From Canna indica (Eukaryota > Streptophyta > Magnoliopsida > Zingiberales > Cannaceae): a stretch of 64,000 nt of DNA. The stretch spans positions 61,356,001-61,420,000 of the forward strand of contig CP136891.1 in NCBI GenBank assembly GCA_034359265.1, read 5' to 3'. A program made the translations under genes and the position numbers. The notes beneath the pieces were generated by a model. It saw only the letters and a program-made list of their open reading frames with translations, searched no databases and had not been told where the DNA came from. Shown in pieces: positions 33,166-46,311 of this stretch; positions within the stretch are counted from its first letter, which is position 1, and every line of letters begins with the position of its first letter.

Positions 33166-35527
33166 TGGCTCATTTAAAGCCAATTTTGATTTGTAATTGA
33201 CATCGACAAGTTTATACTTTGGATGAACTCTCATGCCCCTATCGCTTGTATCGAACCAATGACATTTAAAAAGAGCAACTGATTTTCATCCGAAAAATTG
33301 CAATTTTATGACTTCTTCCAACAGTCCATAAAAGTCAACATCACATTCAGCGTACGTTGTCCCTTTGACGCAGACACCGATATTCATAGTCTTCTTTGTA
33401 GATGAATATTCAAGTGTGTGAAATTTATATCTATTAACAAAATAACTGTTATAACACTGTACAAGTTGTGTCGGCCCGCTAGCAAACTCAAAGATTTGGT
33501 TATCTATTTCACCTCTGTGTTCTGTACAATAAGCTCGAAACAAATTAGGGAACTCACGATTGCGTAATCTTTTTAATTCCTCATCGTTGTAAATTGAGTT
33601 TTTTGTCACCATCTCGACGTCAAATATTTCAATAAACTTTTCAATCTCTAGACAGTTTAGTACATACAAGTAGGTCAAATGGTACTCTTCGTCATTTAAG
33701 AATCGAGACGGATGAGAACCCAAAGCACGACCAGGGTAACAAAAGATATTTAAACAACCATCTGATGGTCGAGATCCCTCGTCTGATGGTCCAGCTCCCC
33801 CGTCGTCATTCTGTGGAAGACGATTAAGTATTATCTTGATGGTTGATTCAAAATAAAATGAGCAGAATGTTGAAATTTCTTGAATTATATATGCTTTTGA
33901 TATGGAACCTTCAACTGCAACGGTGTTCTTTACTTTTTTCTTCAGACGATTCATGTATCTTTCAAATAAGTACATCCATCGGTATTGAACGGAGCCACCA
34001 ACTCGTGCCTCGTATGCCAAGTGTATCGGTAGATGCTCCATCGAGTTAAAATACAAGAGGGAAAAATTGCTCTAGCTTGCATATGATTTCAACAATATTA
34101 TTTTCAAGTATTGACATATCTTCGACTCGAAGGACATTTGCATAAATGTTTCTAAAAAATATACTTAATTCTGTCAACAGACCTAAAATCTTATCATGTA
34201 GATGATCTCGAAACACGACCGAAAGCAATCTCTGCATGAATACATGACAATCGTGGCTCTTCATCCCGATATTTTGCATTCATCGACGTTCACACATCGA
34301 GATAAGTTTGAGGCATATCCATCGGGTAATCTGAGTTCTTTGATCCATTGATACACATCTTTCATATGTTGTTTATTTAACACATACGACGCCTCATTCA
34401 TTGACCTCTTGCAACTCTAACTCAGGCATCTTACAAAGTATTTTCACATCATGTCGGGCCTTCACATTGTCTTTAGTTTTGTCGAAAATATCCATCACAA
34501 TGTTAAAAATATTATCAAACACATTTTTTTCAATGTGCATGGCGTTTAAATTATGCCGAATCAGTAATGAACTCCAATCGATAATTCCCAAAAGATACTT
34601 TTTTTCACCCAGTTATGTGTTTGACCAAAGTCTGAAATTCTTACATTCCGACCAAAAGTAATCTCTGGAAGCAATTCAACACGTGCTAACATCTGTTCAC
34701 CAGACAACATCGGTGGTGGCTCATCTCTTTCGACTCTACCCTTGGTAAATTTATCATGATTCCTTTGATATTGATGGTTAGACGGTAGGAACCAGCGATG
34801 ACAATCAAAGAAAGAAATTTTTCGACTGTTCTCAAGACCGAAGGCTTTTGAGTGTTCCATGTAATACGGACAAGAGAGTCGCTCATGCGTGCTCCAACCA
34901 GACAACATGCTGTAGGCCGGAAAATCATTGATTGTCCACAATATAGCATCTCATAAAGTGAAGTTTTGCTTCTGGTGACAATCATAAGTGACAACTCCCT
35001 CAGTCCACAATGTTTTTAGTTCATTACTTAGGGGTCGGAGAAACACGTCAATTTCTTTTCGAGGACCCCTAGGACCCGAAATAATCATCGAAATATAGAT
35101 AAATTCATCTTTCATACACATTGACGACGGCAAATTATAAACTGTTAGCAACACTGACCATACTGAATACGGAGTTACCAAATTACCAAACAGATTAAAA
35201 CCATCCATGCGCAATCCCAACCTGATATTTATAGTATCCATAGCAAATGAAGGATAACATCTATCCAAATATTTTCATGGTAGCTTCACTGTCGGATGGA
35301 TGAGTTATTACTCTATCATCATGACTTTTTGCATGTCAACTCATATAGGGGGCAGTCTTTTCTGACAAGAATAACCTTTAAAGCTCGGTGTTAGTGGAAA
35401 ATATCTCGGTGTCAGTAGAAAATACCGAAGCACCTTAAAGGGGATAATTTCCTGTCGGACCGATTTCTTCTCCATGTAACGAGGATGTTTACATACCGGG
35501 CATTGCTCCAACTATGCATTTTCTCCA
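33166..35527 (-). pseudogene. CACTA TNP2 transposase, main part (Transposase_21, DUF4218, DUF4216)
   Basis: Read leftwards: CPVCKHPRYMEKK (about 35500), IRLGLRMDGFNLFGN, YNLPSSMCMKDEFI, FLRPLSNELKTLWTEGV (35268-34951), further Transposase_21 pieces with FGRNVRISDFGQTH, LNAMHIEKNVFDN (34560), then DUF4218 (KSHDCHVFMQRLLSVVFRDH, MEHLPIHLAYEARVGGSVQY, KAYIIQEISTFCSFYFES) and DUF4216 (DVDFYGLLEEVIKLQ, stop, ALFKCHWFDTSDRG, ending about 33170). This is the known TNP2 domain order; the family acts on CACTA ends. At least six frameshifts or stops break it, and its 5' part lies beyond the Tekay insertion at 48985. Confidence 0.9.
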
Positions 35528-37762
35528 TGTGATCGGCCAGGGTACGTGTCGGTACCCGAAGCCTACCACATGCACTAAACCACAACACTAAAGAAAACAC
35601 TGCACATCCAAGTATCATGAACAAAAGACAGCGGCACAAATCTTTATTTTTTTTTAAAATGTCAAAACAGTTTTAGTAATTTCAAATTCGAAGGAAACAA
35701 TTCAAGTTTCAAAGTCTAAAGCAGATACAAGTTTTTCAAAGACAAACTACTCAGTGCATGTCTACAACCCTACCAACATGACTACGAAGACATGACTGCC
35801 TACTACGAGATCTGCGCCAACGCCTGCCCTCCAATCGCACCAAGCCACCAAGCCATACCTCACTGGTCGGGCTCTGCAAAAAACAAAACAAAATAAGAAA
35901 ACGTGAGTTCACAAGGAACTCAGTGAGCGGTCCTTTCGAACCTCCACTTAAATCCCTGAAATGATAACATATAAATATATACACAAGTACATAAAAGAGG
36001 AGTCTATGCTAGTCATATCATGGTAACCGACCAATTGGCCAACCTTTGAGAATAAGTAATCTGGCCATATCGGCTCCTTCAGACTGAGTATCTTTCGGTC
36101 ACTATGGCCTCATCCTGCATGAATGGTTCGGCTCTGTCCGGCCTTCACAACAATACAGTACTCGACCGCACCGGCGTATACAACATACAAGGAATGTCGA
36201 TCAATAACAATCATCGGGTCCGTCGACTAGGATGGTCAACTAGTCTCAGGATCCCACCGGGTTAGGGACAGCTAGTCCCACCCAACTTGGGTCTACCGTC
36301 AGCGTTGCCCATTGACGAAATCTCAAGACCCGCCGCCACTCGGGTCTAACACCTAGCGGGTTCGCTGGTACAGTCTCAAGACCCTAATCACCGCTGAGTT
36401 GAGTGGTAGCCATTTTGACTATTGGTACTCCTCAGTAGACCATCTCAATCACAATACACAATCAGAGTTTCTCAAAGAAAAAACTTCCATCTAAATCCCT
36501 GGGTATCAACCCGTACCCGACCCCTTCCTCGGGTCGCACTAGTCGAGTACCAATGTCCGCTATCATTCCCTAGGTGTGAAACCTAGTCTATGCATTATAT
36601 TCCTTAAGTGTAACCACATTTCATAAGCATGAAAATGTCAACTTTCGGGTTCATCACAGCATATATAACATAGGAAATTCGTTCTACAATTATCCACATG
36701 AATAATCACATGATTTCCAAAAATAAGGAGATTAAATTCAGTAATAAATTTCTAAATTCCAATAAGGAAACAAAGAATATAACATGGCAAGGATTGGGCA
36801 TTTACATTAGAAAATAAATGAAACATTTCCATGATTCACATGCCATTCTAAATCCTAACCATATATGTGTGTTCAAGAACATTTCCTTATAGCATGATAA
36901 ACTCAATCTACCACTACTAACGGATCATACATCAAGTGAGAAATCTATAGTATAAACGATGAAATAAAAGTCTACATGTAAGCATGAACCAAGTCGAGCC
37001 CCTTTCCCCTCCTCACACCCACTCGGCCGAACCTAACCTAGGTTACTCATGCTCGACCGAGATTGATCAGGGTGGAAGAAGAGGGTTTTTGATTGTGATC
37101 AAGAATAATCGAGCCACAAATCATGAAAAGAACCCGATCCAAGAGGTTACGACCACTCTAGGAAATTGGGAAAAAATTCGGCATGACCTTTCCCCTTTTT
37201 CTTTTATGCGGCCAACCCCTAAATCCGAGGAAAACTCTATGAAACTTCGTCGTTAAACAACATATACACAAGAGGATCAGATCTCAATAAAAATTTCGAC
37301 AAGACGACGAAAATATAACGAGAAAACGACAAAATCCCCAATACCTTGAGGATGATCCCGATTTCCCCGACGACGACACAAGACTGGCGCCGTCCATAAG
37401 CTCCTCTCCCCTTTCCTCTTCCCTCGGGCTGTGTGCAGCTCCCTCTTGCCTTGAGCCGCACGGCGGCTTGGGGTGAGAGGGTTTTAATCCCCCCCTTTTT
37501 TTGACAAAGATGCCCTCATGACTTAAGTTCCCTCACTCAACTCAACCCGAGTCCGAATTTAGCCCCAACTCGACCCGCGAACCCGATTTCAACCCGACTT
37601 GAATCGATCTAGCACATAAATCATATAAACATAACTCATGAGTCAAACAAATTGAATTATACCTTCTACTCTCGTCAATTTTCGCGACTCAACCCTGCTA
37701 TTCCCCGATCTCGTTCGCTGCACCAAATAAAATTTTTATATTAGAAAACCTCGGGTATTACA
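35528..37762 (-). repeat. 3' LTR of the Tekay-like element
   Basis: Ends cgggtattaca at 37762, directly beside the C-rich polypurine tract. Similarity to the other LTR begins at tgatcggccagggtacg (35528). It preserves the uninterrupted site tcagtagacc (36432) where the other LTR carries a hAT element. Compared with the right LTR it lacks about 70 bases near 37345. The plus-strand frame 36984-37256 recurs in the other LTR only because the LTRs are copies. Confidence 0.88.
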
Positions 37763-37781
37763 ACCTCCCCCCCCCCCCCTA
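37763..37781 (-). promoter_or_regulatory. Polypurine tract of the Tekay-like element
   Basis: The minus strand reads a purine run with 13 G followed by AGG directly before the LTR start (TGTAATACCCG). It primes plus-strand DNA synthesis in LTR retrotransposons. Confidence 0.8.
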
Positions 37782-40700
37782 AGGAAAATTCGTCCTCGAA
37801 TTTGGTAGAGTATAGGGACTCACCATATCCTCGAACAAGGAGGGGTAGCGCTCCCTCATGTCTTGCTCTACTTCCCAAGCAGCTCCCTCTTGACCTTAAC
37901 CAAGGGAATTTTTTTGGACCTTAGCTTCGTGATTTGTCGGTCAAGCACCTCTACCGGCCTCTCCTCATTTGAGACCGTCGTGTCCACCTCAACCGTAGTC
38001 GGCTCAATCACGTGGGACTTATCCATCACATATCTCCAGAGCATTGACACATGAAAAACCGTGTCAACTCTGCTCAGGCTAGGGGGCAAAGCCAGCTCGT
38101 AAGCCACAGCACCCCTCCACTTGAGATTAGGGAAAGACCCAATGAACCTAGCGCTCAACTTCCCCTTCCTCCCAAACTGGACTACCCCTTTCATGGGGGA
38201 AACCTTCAGGAACACCAAGTCGCCTTCAACGAACTCCAACTCTGTGGCCTTCTTATGAGCATACATTTTCTGGCGGCTCTGAGCCGCCAACAACTTTTCT
38301 TTTATCAGATTCACCTTCTCCACTGCCTCTTCGATCAAGTTAAAACCCACCATGAGAGTCTCTCCTGTCTCAAACTAGCCCACTGGTGATCTGCATCTTC
38401 GCCCGTACAAGGCCTCAAATGGGGTCATACCAATACTACTATGATAGCTATTATTGTAGGCGAATTCAATCAACGGTAGGTGTTTCTCCCAACCGCCAGC
38501 CATGTCGAGGACACAAGCCCTCAGCATATCCTCCAGGGTCTGGATGGTTCTCTTTGATTGTCCGTCCGTCTGTGGATGGAAAACTGTGATGAATCGTACC
38601 TGAGTACCCAAGGCCTCTTGAAAGGACTGCCAAGACCGGGCTGTGAACTGGGTACCTCAACCTGATATGATCATCACTGGGGTACCATGGTATGCCACAA
38701 TCACGTCTATAAATAGTCTGGCATACTGCTCAGTAGAAAAAGTCATTTTGACTGGAATAAAGTGCGCGATATTAGCCAACCGACCCACTACCACCCAAAT
38801 GGAATCAAACCCTCCTCTTGACTTAGGCAGCCCGGTCACTAGGTCCATGGTGATCTTCTCCCACTTCCACTCGGGCACCTTGAGGTTCTGAAGCAGCCCC
38901 GCGGGTTTCAGGTGTTCGGCCTTCACTTGCTGGTAGACCAAACACTTGGATACAAACTCTGCTACCTCTCTTTTCATACCCTTCCACCAGTAGTGCTGCC
39001 TTAAGCCTCGGTACATTTTGGTGGTCCCCGGATGCATCATATAAGTGGAACAGTGGCCCATTTCCAAAACCTGTCGGCACACCTTTGCCATATCAGGCAC
39101 CATGATCCGGTCTCTAAACCTTAGGACACCCTCTGAATTGACCCTAAAACCATCATATGTGTTGCCTCTCCGGACCAGATCCCTTGTCAGGGAACAAAAT
39201 GCGTCCTCCTCCTACGCGACACCCAACATGTCCACCAAGGTGGACTGCACCCGCAGGTGTGCCACCAGGGTACCCGAATCTGATATAGACAGGACTGCTC
39301 CCCCATCCAGGCACAGTGCTAGTTCCCGAGCTAGTGGCCTTCTCCTGATTGCCAAATGGGCCAAGCTGCCCAAGGACTTTCTACTCAGAGCATTCGCCAC
39401 AACATTGGCTTTCCCTGGGTGGTACATAATAGTGCAGTCATAGTTCTTTAGGAGCTCCAACCACCTCCTCTGCATGAGATTCAGCTCCTTTTGGGTAAGC
39501 AAGTACTGGAAGCTGTTGTGATCAGTATAAATCTCACAGGCCTCCCCGTACAGGTAGTGGCGCCAGAGCTTTAGTGAAAAAACCACTACTGCCAGCTCTA
39601 GGTCATGCGTCGGGTAGTTCTTCTCATGAATCTTTAGCTGGTGGGACACATAGGCTATGACTCTGCCAAACTGCATCAGAACACAGCCCAGGCCAACCTG
39701 AGAGGCATCACAGTAGATCACAAATCCTCCTGAGCTTGAAGGTACGGCCAACACGGGTGCTGACGTCAAGCACTCTTTGAGCTTCTGAAAGCTCGCCTTG
39801 CACTTGTCATCCCATACATATTTGACCTTTTTCTGAGTCAACCGAGTCAAAGGAGCTACAATCCTGGAGAAGTTTTCCACAAACTTCCGGTAATACCCGG
39901 CCAATCCAAGGAAACTGCGGATCTCAGTCACGTTGGTCGGACGCCTCCAGTTCTACATAGCCTCCACCTTTGCGGGATCTACTCTTATCCCCTCATTGGA
40001 CAATACATGACCTAGGAACCCTACACTCTCCAACCAAAATTTACACTTGGAGAATTTGGCGAACAACCGGTGCTCTCTGAGGGTTTCCGGGACCATCCTC
40101 AAATGCTCGGAGTGCTCCTCCTTACTCTTGGAGTATACAAAGATGTCGTCAATGAAGACGATCATAAAACTGTCCAAGTACTCCTTGAACACCCGGTTCA
40201 CCAAATCCATAAAAGCCGCAGGTACATTGGTCAGACCAAGGGACATTACTAGGAACTCAAAGTGGCCATAACGAGTCCTGAAGGCAATCTTAGGCACATC
40301 GCAGTCTCGGATTCTCAGCTGATGGTATCAGGACCTCAAATCAATCTTTGAAAACCATTTTACCCCCCACAATTGGTCGAACAGGTCATCTATCCTTGGC
40401 AGTGGGTAACGATTCTTGATTGTTACCTTGTTAAGCTGCCTATAGTCGGTACACATGCGCATGGACCCGTCCTTCTTCTTCACGAAGAGCACCAGAGCAC
40501 CCCACGGTGATATGCTCGGCCTGATGAAGCCCAAGTCCAGCAACTCTTGCAACTGCGCTTTTAACTCCCTGAGTTCGGCCTGCGCCATCCTATAGGGTGG
40601 AATGAAGATCGGCTTCACCCCGAGCTGCAATTCATGCAAAACTCTATCTCCCTTCTTGGCGGTAGACCCGATAACTCCTCGGGAAAGATATCAGAGAACT

Positions 40701-41236
40701 CACAAACCACCGGTGTTCCTCTAATGCTCCCCGCCGTGTCTCTATCCTCCTCGACCACTGATACTAAAGCCAAGAAAGACTGATAGCCGCCCACTAGTAA
40801 TTTACGAGCCTTCATGGTTGAAATGACTCCCATAGGCTCACCTCTTTTGTCTCCTTGGAAGATGAAATGCGGCAACCCGGGCGTACTAAAAATAGCAATC
40901 TTAGCCCTATAATCCACTGAAGCAAAGTGATTCGCCAACCAATCCATGCTGAGTATGACATCTAGTTCAAGCATTGGTAGAAGTGTTAACTCTGCCCTCA
41001 ATGGATGCCCGCATATAAGCACCTCGCAATCACGGAAAATTGCCGGCTATTACTGTATCGCTTGTAGGCGTCGACACCACATACGATACATTAAGCAAAG
41101 AAGGTGCTACAGGTAACTTAGCAGATACAAATGAGTGCGTGGTACCCGGATCAAACAATACATAGGCTGCGGATGAACTAACTAAAATAGTACTGGTCAC
41201 CACTGCCTTAGATGCCCTTGCTCCATCACGGTTCAT
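37782..41236 (-). pseudogene. Tekay-like pol: protease, reverse transcriptase, RNase H, integrase, chromodomain
   Basis: In order on the minus strand: protease (YVLFDPGTTHSFVS, about 41150), reverse transcriptase ([17 protein letters not shown] at 40600, [20 protein letters not shown], active-site [11 protein letters not shown] near 40150), RNase H ([51 protein letters not shown]), integrase (zinc region [59 protein letters not shown]) and a C-terminal domain with a chromodomain start (EVLDRQITKLRSKKIPLVKV). Defects: a stop in LRS*YHQL, the second zinc Cys replaced by Tyr (CLVYQQ), the second catalytic Asp replaced by Gly with a following stop (ISG*GTQ), and a frameshift deletion in the chromodomain. 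Not functional. Confidence 0.92.
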
Positions 41237-42460
41237 GGCACAAACTTGGGCAGACGGTCTCTTAGAGTGACTAGCCTACGGCCCCCTGCTCTGCATTGGA
41301 CCTTTTTGAGCTACTGACCCAACTAACATCAGTGTTTTTCCTTCCAACTGCTCAATTCTTTGGCCACCTCTGTCCAGACAATCTTTCCTAAAGTGTCCAA
41401 CCTGTCCACATTTAAAACATTTATCTGTGTGGCCATAGCATGTCCCCCAGTGCTTTCTGTTACAACAACCACACTGTGGCATTTCTGACTTCTGAGTGGC
41501 ATCCCCGGACTCTACCTGTCGCGCTGCCCCTGATCGTGGGCCTCCACGGCCTCAGCTACTGCTGGTGGTCTGCAGTGGCAATAGTCCCCTTAGAGTGCCA
41601 AGGTCGGCCCCCTGCCCCCTGAGGTTGGAACTTCTTTTTGCGGGTCCGTCAAATTTCTCGAACAACACCAATGTTTCCTTCTTGAGTGCCTCATCCACTA
41701 CCCGAGCAAATGTTGTGTCCTCGGTATAATGGATGAGCCTGCTGATCTGGGGTCCGATGAACCTCTTGACCCTGGCGGTCTCAGTAGCCACTAGGGTTGG
41801 GTGGTACTTAGAGAGCCTGGTGAACTCCATCTCGTAGTCTAACACAGTCATACTACCCATATGACGTACCATCTCAAACTCCCTTGCCCGCTTATCGCGA
41901 ACACTCAGTGGTAAGTACTACTCCACTACAGTCGCCCTGAACTCCTCCCACGTAGGGGGTGGTGCATCTGCTGTCCTACAGTCTCTCCACGTGTGTAGCC
42001 AGTTCTTTGCTGGTCCCCTGAGCTGTAAGCTTAACATGCGAGCCGCTGACTCGGATGAGCACCCAAGCTCCATACACAGTTCGTAGCAATCACCCAGAAA
42101 ATCGATGACCTCTACCTACCTATTTGTCCCGGTGAACACCGACGGCCTCAGCTTAGCGAAGTCTGCGTAGGTGGGCGCCCCTAGGACTCTGACCACTGGC
42201 GCTACTGGCTAAGTCACTTTTGATACTACGGGTACCACTGGTACCGACTTCGGCTGCTGTTGCTGCTGCCGTTGCCTCAACTCTTGCTCCCTGCAGAGCG
42301 CCTCTATCAACTGAGCCACCTGAGTCTGCATCTGAGCAACTATGGGGTCCTGTACCCCATCCTGTGACTGCTCTCTTCCCCGCCCCCGGCCTCGGCCTCG
42401 GCCCTAGCGTTCGATGGAACTACTACCGCTATCGCTTAATGCAGCATCGTGAGTCTCCAT
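41237..42460 (-). pseudogene. Tekay-like gag
   Basis: Likely start METHDAALSDSGSSSIER at 42460, a Gly/Arg repeat, a Gln run (QQQQQ, about 42255), then the Retrotrans_gag core (LSLQLRGPAKNWLHTWRDC, YLPLSVRDKRAREFEMVRHM, DYEMEFTRLSKYHP) and a zinc knuckle CFKCGQVGHFRKDC near 41410. Stops occur at the Arg-Gly repeat (about 42405), at 42208, near 42115 and after VVE (about 41922). Gag precedes pol as usual. Confidence 0.88.
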
Positions 42461-42653
42461 CACACTAGCATAATTTTTTTTTAACCATTAATACCAATAA
42501 CTTATAACTGAAATCTAAAGTACTAACTGCATGGTCCGCTGAGGTGCAGTCGTGGCCGCTTGATCTCGTAGCATAACTATACCGTATGTCGACATGCTAA
42601 CATATGCCTCATACGGTACCCAATTCCTAGTCGTAGTCAAGACTTAACCAGAA

Positions 42654-42665
42654 GCTCTGATACCA
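42654..42665 (-). promoter_or_regulatory. Primer binding site of the Tekay-like element
   Basis: TGGTATCAGAGC on the minus strand, four bases inside the LTR edge (about 42670). Initiator tRNA-Met type, as expected for the lineage. Confidence 0.87.
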
Positions 42666-44194
42666 ACTTTTTCATGCCCCAACTCAGGGTCGCGTGACCG
42701 GCCAGGGTACGTGTCAGTACCCGAAGCCTACCACATGCACTAAACCACTACACCAAAGAAAACATTGCACATCCAAGTATCATGAACAAAAGACAGTGAC
42801 ATAAATCTGTATTCTTTTTAAAAATATCAAAACAGTTTTAGTAATTTCAAATTCGAAGGAAACAACTCAAGTTTCAAAGTCTAAAGCAGATACAAGTTTT
42901 TCAAAGACAAACTACTCAGTGCATGTCTACAACCCTATCGACATGACTACGACTACATGACTGCCTGCTACGAGATCTGCGCCAACACCTGCCCTCCAGT
43001 CGCACCATGCCATCAAGCCGTACCTCGCTGGTCTGTCTTTGCAAAAAAACAAAACAAAATAAGAAACCATTAGTCCACAAGGAACTTAGTGAGCGGTCCT
43101 TTCGAACCTCCACTTAAATCCCTGATATGATAACATATAAATATATACACAAGCACATAAATGATGAGTCTATGCTAGTCATATCATGGTAACCGGTCAA
43201 TTGGCCAACCTACGAGAATAAGTAATCTGGCCATATCGGCTTCTTCAGACTGAGTATCTTTCGATCACTATGGCCTCATCCTGCAAGAATGGTTCGGCTA
43301 TGTCCGGCCTTCACCACAATACAGTACTCGGCCGCATCGGCCTATACAATATACAAGGAATGTTAATAACAATCACCGGGCCCATCGACTAGGATGGTCA
43401 ACTAGTCTCAGGATCCCACTGGGTTAGGGATAGCTAGTCCCACCCGACTCGGGTCTACCGTCAGCGTGGCCCATTGACGAAATCTCAAGACCCTCCGCCA
43501 CTCGGGTCTAACACCTAGCGGGCCCACTAGTGCAATCTCAAGACCCTAATCATCGCTGAGTCGAGTAGTAGCCGTTCCGGCTATCGGTACTCCTCAGTAG
43601 ATAGGGGTGGAAACAGGCCAGGCCAGGCCTATATAGTTAAAAATCGGCCTGAGCCTGACCTGTGGCCTGTTATAGGCTATTTTTTCGGCCCGAGCCTGAT
43701 CTGTTCATAGGCCTGGCCTGGTATGTGGCCTATTTATAAAGTCTGCTAGGCTGCTAAAACTTAAAATAACATACTTCCAATTTAAACATAACAACAAACA
43801 CACAATAATTTAAATATAACATGATAACACCTATTTTTAAATATATTTTCAAAACCAAACATAACATGACAACAAGTTAACAACAAACACAATAATTTTA
43901 ACATATTTTTCCAAAGTACTAATCCAAACAAATTACAAACTTATTTTTCCAAAGTACTAACTTAAGAAGATAAAGTCAAACATAACATGATTACAATAAA
44001 TACCATAATCCAAACAAATTACAAACTTATTTTTCCAAAATACTAACTTAATAACATGATTACAACAAACACCATAATTGGGACCAAGGCAAAGTGAAAT
44101 TGATCTCTCTTAAGTCTCAACAAGGCATCAAATCTTCAATGTAATTTCTTCTTCTTGTTCAAACACCTTAAAAAATAAGAAATCAAATATATCA

Positions 44195-46311
44195 TTAGAT
44201 CATAATACAATTTAACAAGCAATAACTATAAAAAAGATAATATCTAAACAATGTAAAATGTACATTTGTTTTTTTCTTTAAACCATACTTATTGCGAAGC
44301 CAATCCCTACCACAAATAAGTGCTTCAACTGACTCTTCATTTAATTTGGAACAATATTCATTTATAACTCTTCCCAGCACTAAATGTGGACTCTGATGTC
44401 ACTGTTGAAATTGGAATAGCTAATATGTCAGCAACCATTTTAGATAAAATCTTATACTTTAAGCTATTGTTCTTCCACCATTGCAAGGCACTAAAGGAGT
44501 TAGAACTTTCCTCAGGAATGTAAACACCCTCCTCAAGGTAAATTTCCATTCTGATTTCATTGGGGGAATTGCTTGTTTTTCACGAACGATGCTCATGATT
44601 TGATCAAATCCAGTAACTATTGAGCTAGTTACATTGGAGGAAGAGTTGTTGTCATTAATGCCAACTTCATGACTAGAAGTTGTCTCTCCCCTATACTTGT
44701 CAGCATACTCATCATATATCAATTGCAAAGAATTCATCACTTTCTCCAGATTCTCAGAAGCCACGTAATCAGGTTTATAAATCAAAGGAAAGCAATAATT
44801 AATAACATATAATTTGCATCTAGGATCCAAAATACTTGCAAGGGTCATTACCATATTGCATTCTCCCCAATATTTGTTGAACTTCTCCTTCATTGAGATT
44901 GCCATGTTTCTCATGAAGGAATCATCATCTTCTGTGGCATTGTCAATTACTTGTTTCACTCTTCAAACTCCAGGAAGATACAAATTCGTAGTAGGATAGT
45001 CGCTACCTGAAATGACATGGGTGGCTAGATTGAACACCTCAAGAAGCTTACAAATTTTCTCAACCTTCTTCCAATCCTCTTCTGATGGTGCATACTTGTA
45101 GTGTGGCTCTCTTTCCTTATAACCAGGAAAGACAACCTTGAACTTCAAAGTAGTAGATAACATCTTATACGTAGAATTCCACCTTGTTGGACAATCAATG
45201 ATGAGCTTCTTCTCTTTCAGACGCTTTTGCTCAACAATATCACAAAATAATTTTAGCCTTGAATCATTATAGTTGATATACTTGACACTCTCACGAACAT
45301 TATGAATAGTGTCCTTAATTCTACCAAGGCCGTCTTGCACCAGCAAGTTCAAAATGTGCGCACAACATCTGACATGAAACAAGCTACCACCAGTAGGTAA
45401 TGAACTACTATCTGATATGTTATCCTTAAGAGCCCTTAGACATGAATCATTATAGGAAGCATTATCAACAGACACTGAAAACACCTTGTTTTCTATCCCC
45501 CAGGTCTTCAAATATTTGAAAATAGCATCTGCCACATCTATTCCACGTCTCGAAGCAGGCACTTTCACAAAACTTAAAACCCTTTTTTGAAGATTCCATC
45601 CTGCATCAATGAAGTGTCCAGTGATAATCATGTATTCAGCTACTTGATGACTTGATTTCCACATATCAATAGTTAAACTGATCTTGCTCACGCTTTGTAA
45701 CAAGACCTTCAATTGTTTCTTCTCTGCCTCATATATAGCTAAACAATCACTTCTAGCTGTTTTGCGAGAAATCTTCTGAAATTCAGAATTTGCATACTGA
45801 AAGCCCCACATCCAAACTTCACCCTCAACAATATTAAAAGGATGCTCATGTACCATGATTGCAGTAGCAATTATTTGCCTCATCTTCTCATTAGAATATC
45901 TAGCACCTGGGGTCACAAATGGATTAATGCTCAAACTGGAAGGTTGAAATGGAATGGTGGGTTGTTTCTACTGTGAAGCAACATGCAACCTTCTTTGTAA
46001 ACAAACTTTGGAATGCCTCCAGAGATGCGTAGTGCTAGCTCCCTTTCCCGAGTAAGAGAATACATGTTTACAAAACTTGCAAACAGCTTTACCCCTTCAG
46101 AATTTTCAACTATATTAAAATCATCCCAAATTTGTGAGGTTTTCTTTCTCTTCTTCTTAATGACATTAACATCACCATCCGGTCCATCATTTTGATCATT
46201 AGTTGGTTGACTTGAATCTGTTGGTGTTTGTGACATTGTTTCACCGTCATTTTGAGCATTAGGGGGAGCAGAAGCAGATGACATTGTTTCACTCTCAAAT
46301 GGAGATGACAT
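44195..46311 (-). pseudogene. hAT transposase (BED zinc finger, RNase H-like core, C-terminal dimerisation domain)
   Basis: Starts MSSPFESETMSSASAP at 46311, with a basic segment (KKKRKKTSQIW). After a frameshift comes a BED finger, AVCKFCKHVFSYSGK...HLWRHSKVC, then a stop. The core frame (45934-44963) has SLTIDMWKSSHQVAEY and VFSVSVDNASYND with the expected Asp residues, and RCCAHILNLLVQDGL. After a frameshift at about 44963 come MKEKFNKYWGECNMVM, LASILDPRCKLY and the DUF4413-like region. The dimerisation part is split by two more shifts (YIPEESSNSFSALQWWKNNS, AIPISTVTSESTFSAG, RVINEYCSKLNEESVEALIC). Length and order match RICESLEEPER-type transposases, about 670-700 residues. Few breaks suggest moderate age. 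Confidence 0.92.

Noticed and set aside
44195..46311. Domesticated hAT transposase gene (DAYSLEEPER-like host function)
   Set aside because: It lies in an element with intact ends and target duplication and has several frameshifts, so it is ordinary transposon decay.
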